Positions 44,759-46,050 of a DNA stretch of 46,050 nucleotides are shown piece after piece. The stretch lies in NCBI GenBank assembly GCA_002786225.1, contig PEQN01000024.1, forward strand, positions 1 through 46,050, read 5' to 3'. The notes beneath the pieces were generated by a model. It did no database searches, had not been told where the DNA came from, and saw nothing but the letters and a program-made list of their open reading frames with translations. The stretch is from Leptospira sp. (lineage in GTDB: Bacteria; Spirochaetota; Leptospiria; Leptospirales; Leptospiraceae). Every line of letters begins with the position of its first letter. The stretch's first letter is position 1. A program made the translations under genes and the position numbers.

Positions 44759-45514
44759 ATGAAAAAGAAATTAGCATGGATACCCAATACTTTAACCTTA
44801 GGTAACTTGACCCTAGGATTTGTTTCTATTCTTGTAGCATCGGAATACAATGCAGATCATCCTAATCCTATCGGATTATTTAGTCTATCAGGATTTTTAA
44901 TCATACTTGCTGCTTTATTTGATGGGTTTGATGGAATGGCTGCTAGAGCATTAGATGCAACAACTGAGTTAGGTGCTGATCTTGATAGCCTTGCAGATTT
45001 AACCACATTTGGAATAGCACCTGGGGTTCTTATGTACCAAATGGTCTTTCACCAATTCAAAATTGATTTCTTTTCAAGGGAGGATTTATTCCCAGTTGGT
45101 ATGCTAATTGCTGCTTTGTTTCCAATTTGTGCTGCCTACCGATTAGCAAGGTTCAATGTTGATAGTGATCCTAAATCTTTTACAGGCTTACCTTCTCCTG
45201 TAGCAGGAGTTATTGTAGGTATTTTCCCTCTCGCATTTTCAGTGCTACCCGTCCCAGTTTATATATCAATTCCCTTTTTTATCTTAGTTGCTCTTTTAAT
45301 GGTTTCAACTATTCGCTACTCCAAACCACAAGTTGCTATCCGAGGAAAATTTACATGGGGTAAATTAGGAATTGTTATCACAGGTCTTTTAGTCTTATTA
45401 ACTGCTATAGGAACTGAGCATTGGCCTTGGGTATTGTATGTGGTTTTATTTCTCTATGTCTTTAGTGGAATCGTATCATTCATTATTCATACCATCCAAG
45501 AATTAAAAGTCTAA
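44759..45514 (+). CDS. pssA: CDP-diacylglycerol-serine O-phosphatidyltransferase
   Basis: This 251-aa multi-helix membrane enzyme has the CDP-alcohol phosphatidyltransferase motif D58-G59-x2-A62-R63-x8-G72-x3-D76-x3-D80, binding metal and CDP. The N-terminal IPNTLTLGNLTLGF and FPICAAYRLARFN segments are typical of bacterial type II PssA. It makes phosphatidylserine, the precursor of phosphatidylethanolamine. The same motif occurs in PgsA and others, but the N-terminal signature favours serine. Confidence 0.9.
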   Translation: MKKKLAWIPNTLTLGNLTLGFVSILVASEYNADHPNPIGLFSLSGFLIILAALFDGFDGMAARALDATTELGADLDSLADLTTFGIAPGVLMYQMVFHQFKIDFFSREDLFPVGMLIAALFPICAAYRLARFNVDSDPKSFTGLPSPVAGVIVGIFPLAFSVLPVPVYISIPFFILVALLMVSTIRYSKPQVAIRGKFTWGKLGIVITGLLVLLTAIGTEHWPWVLYVVLFLYVFSGIVSFIIHTIQELKV

Positions 45515-45515
45515 C

Positions 45516-45598
45516 CTCAAACTATCCTTGAAGTTTGAGTTAAATAGATGGAAAAGAAAGTTCTATTGTCTTAGATCCCATTTTATATCGGGGTTTTT
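45516..45598 (+). terminator. Two candidate terminator hairpins after pssA
   Basis: CTCAAACT (45516-45523) and AGTTTGAG (45532-45539) form a perfect 8-bp stem right after the pssA stop but lack a U-run. A second, weaker stem ATCCC/GGGGT (45575-45594) is followed by TTTTT. They lie in the gap between pssA and the convergent STAS gene, where transcription should end. Confidence 0.4.
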
Positions 45599-45637
45599 GT
45601 TGATTAAAGCTTATGTGTTTTGTAAAAAAGAAAGTTA

Positions 45638-45946
45638 TTATTTAATTATATCCAAATGTTTATCTAAATTTGCTATTCGTAAAATTGTCATAACATCCTT
45701 AGATACATTCTTTAACTTCAGGTTACCACTTTTCTCGGTTAAATACTTTTGAGCATTGAATATAGCTCCTATCCCAGAACTATCTAAGTATACAGAATCG
45801 CTAAATTCTAATATTATATTAAGATTCCCTTGGTCAGCTTGCTGAATGATGGTATCTTTCATTTGAACTGCATTCTTTAAACTGACACTTCCGTTGATCA
45901 GTATCGTGCAGATCCCATTTTCGTTTTTTATTTCTGTAGAAAACAT
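45638..45946 (-). CDS. STAS-domain protein, anti-sigma-factor-antagonist-like
   Basis: This 102-aa single STAS domain protein shows ILINGSVSLKNAVQMKDTI and the phosphorylation loop VYLDSSGIGAIF with the serine that kinases of the SpoIIAB/RsbW type modify. The frame is open to 45985, but ATG 45946 gives the standard short domain with GGGGTGGAAG just upstream. No partner kinase or phosphatase is in the window, so its pathway is unknown. In spirochetes such proteins are usually numerous. Confidence 0.88.
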   Translation of the reverse strand: MFSTEIKNENGICTILINGSVSLKNAVQMKDTIIQQADQGNLNIILEFSDSVYLDSSGIGAIFNAQKYLTEKSGNLKLKNVSKDVMTILRIANLDKHLDIIK

Positions 45947-46050
45947 GCTTCCACCCCACATTGAAAGATTTTTGCTCAAATTCAAGAAAAAAAAAGATTT
46001 TCAGTGGAAAAACTAAGTGGGTTGCATTAAAAAAGATAAATCTGTTATGA

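Noticed and set aside
45528..45752. 74-aa plus-strand ORF after pssA
   Set aside because: It overlaps the STAS gene antisense, passes through terminator-like hairpins and has low-quality composition.
1..46050. CRISPR arrays, tRNA or rRNA genes, insertion sequences
   Set aside because: No regularly spaced repeats, cloverleaf sequences, rRNA stretches or transposase-like proteins were seen when reading both strands by eye; a short RNA gene could still be missed without a covariance search.

Overview
The window looks like the chromosome of a spirochete of the family Leptospiraceae. The clearest marker is a 509-aa protein at 16027-17556 that closely matches Leptospira (R)-citramalate synthase CimA as I recall that sequence. 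Other fits are the long form of IspG, many spirochete-type lipoproteins, a bactofilin, frequent TTG starts and AT-rich, tightly packed operons. I cannot name the species. No tRNA, rRNA, CRISPR array or insertion sequence was recognised.

Layout. 1-2871 is the only accessory-looking part. It holds an orphan protein with an Rhs-like 'DPSG' start and a phospholipase-A2-like HD motif, a small lipoprotein just downstream, about 400 bp of GC-rich hairpin-filled DNA without a convincing gene, a SET-domain protein, a 51-aa small gene and another lipoprotein. 2947-11557 (+) is one long operon-like run: ribH, nusB, a TPR membrane protein, a methyltransferase (probably starting at CTG), a DEAD-box helicase, a cell-wall amidase, a GerMN-like membrane protein and an exported protein. 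11559-14349 (-) carries a 22-codon ORF, ispG and a lipoprotein MsrB. 14397-20285 (+) carries a small conserved-looking gene, mutY, an Smr-like gene, cimA, pth, a DedA-family gene, a Cys-rich small gene and rarA, most overlapping by about 4 bp.

20358-31964 (+) is a respiratory complex I operon with nuoA-F, H and J-N but no nuoG or nuoI. It is followed 9 bp later by mtnD (acireductone dioxygenase). 32579-34819 (-) is a bactofilin gene and recJ. 34970-41346 (+) is a heavy-metal RND efflux operon with an inorganic pyrophosphatase gene embedded between pump and outer-membrane channel. 41393-45514 (+) is lexA, a small lipoprotein, a C-terminal processing protease, tsaD and pssA. A STAS-domain protein (-) closes the window.

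Most of this is housekeeping. The points most worth checking are the possible toxin/immunity pair at 38-1097, the structured noncoding block at 1160-1500, the complex I operon lacking nuoG and nuoI, the pyrophosphatase inside the metal-efflux operon, and the short ORF with a strong ribosome-binding site ahead of ispG.
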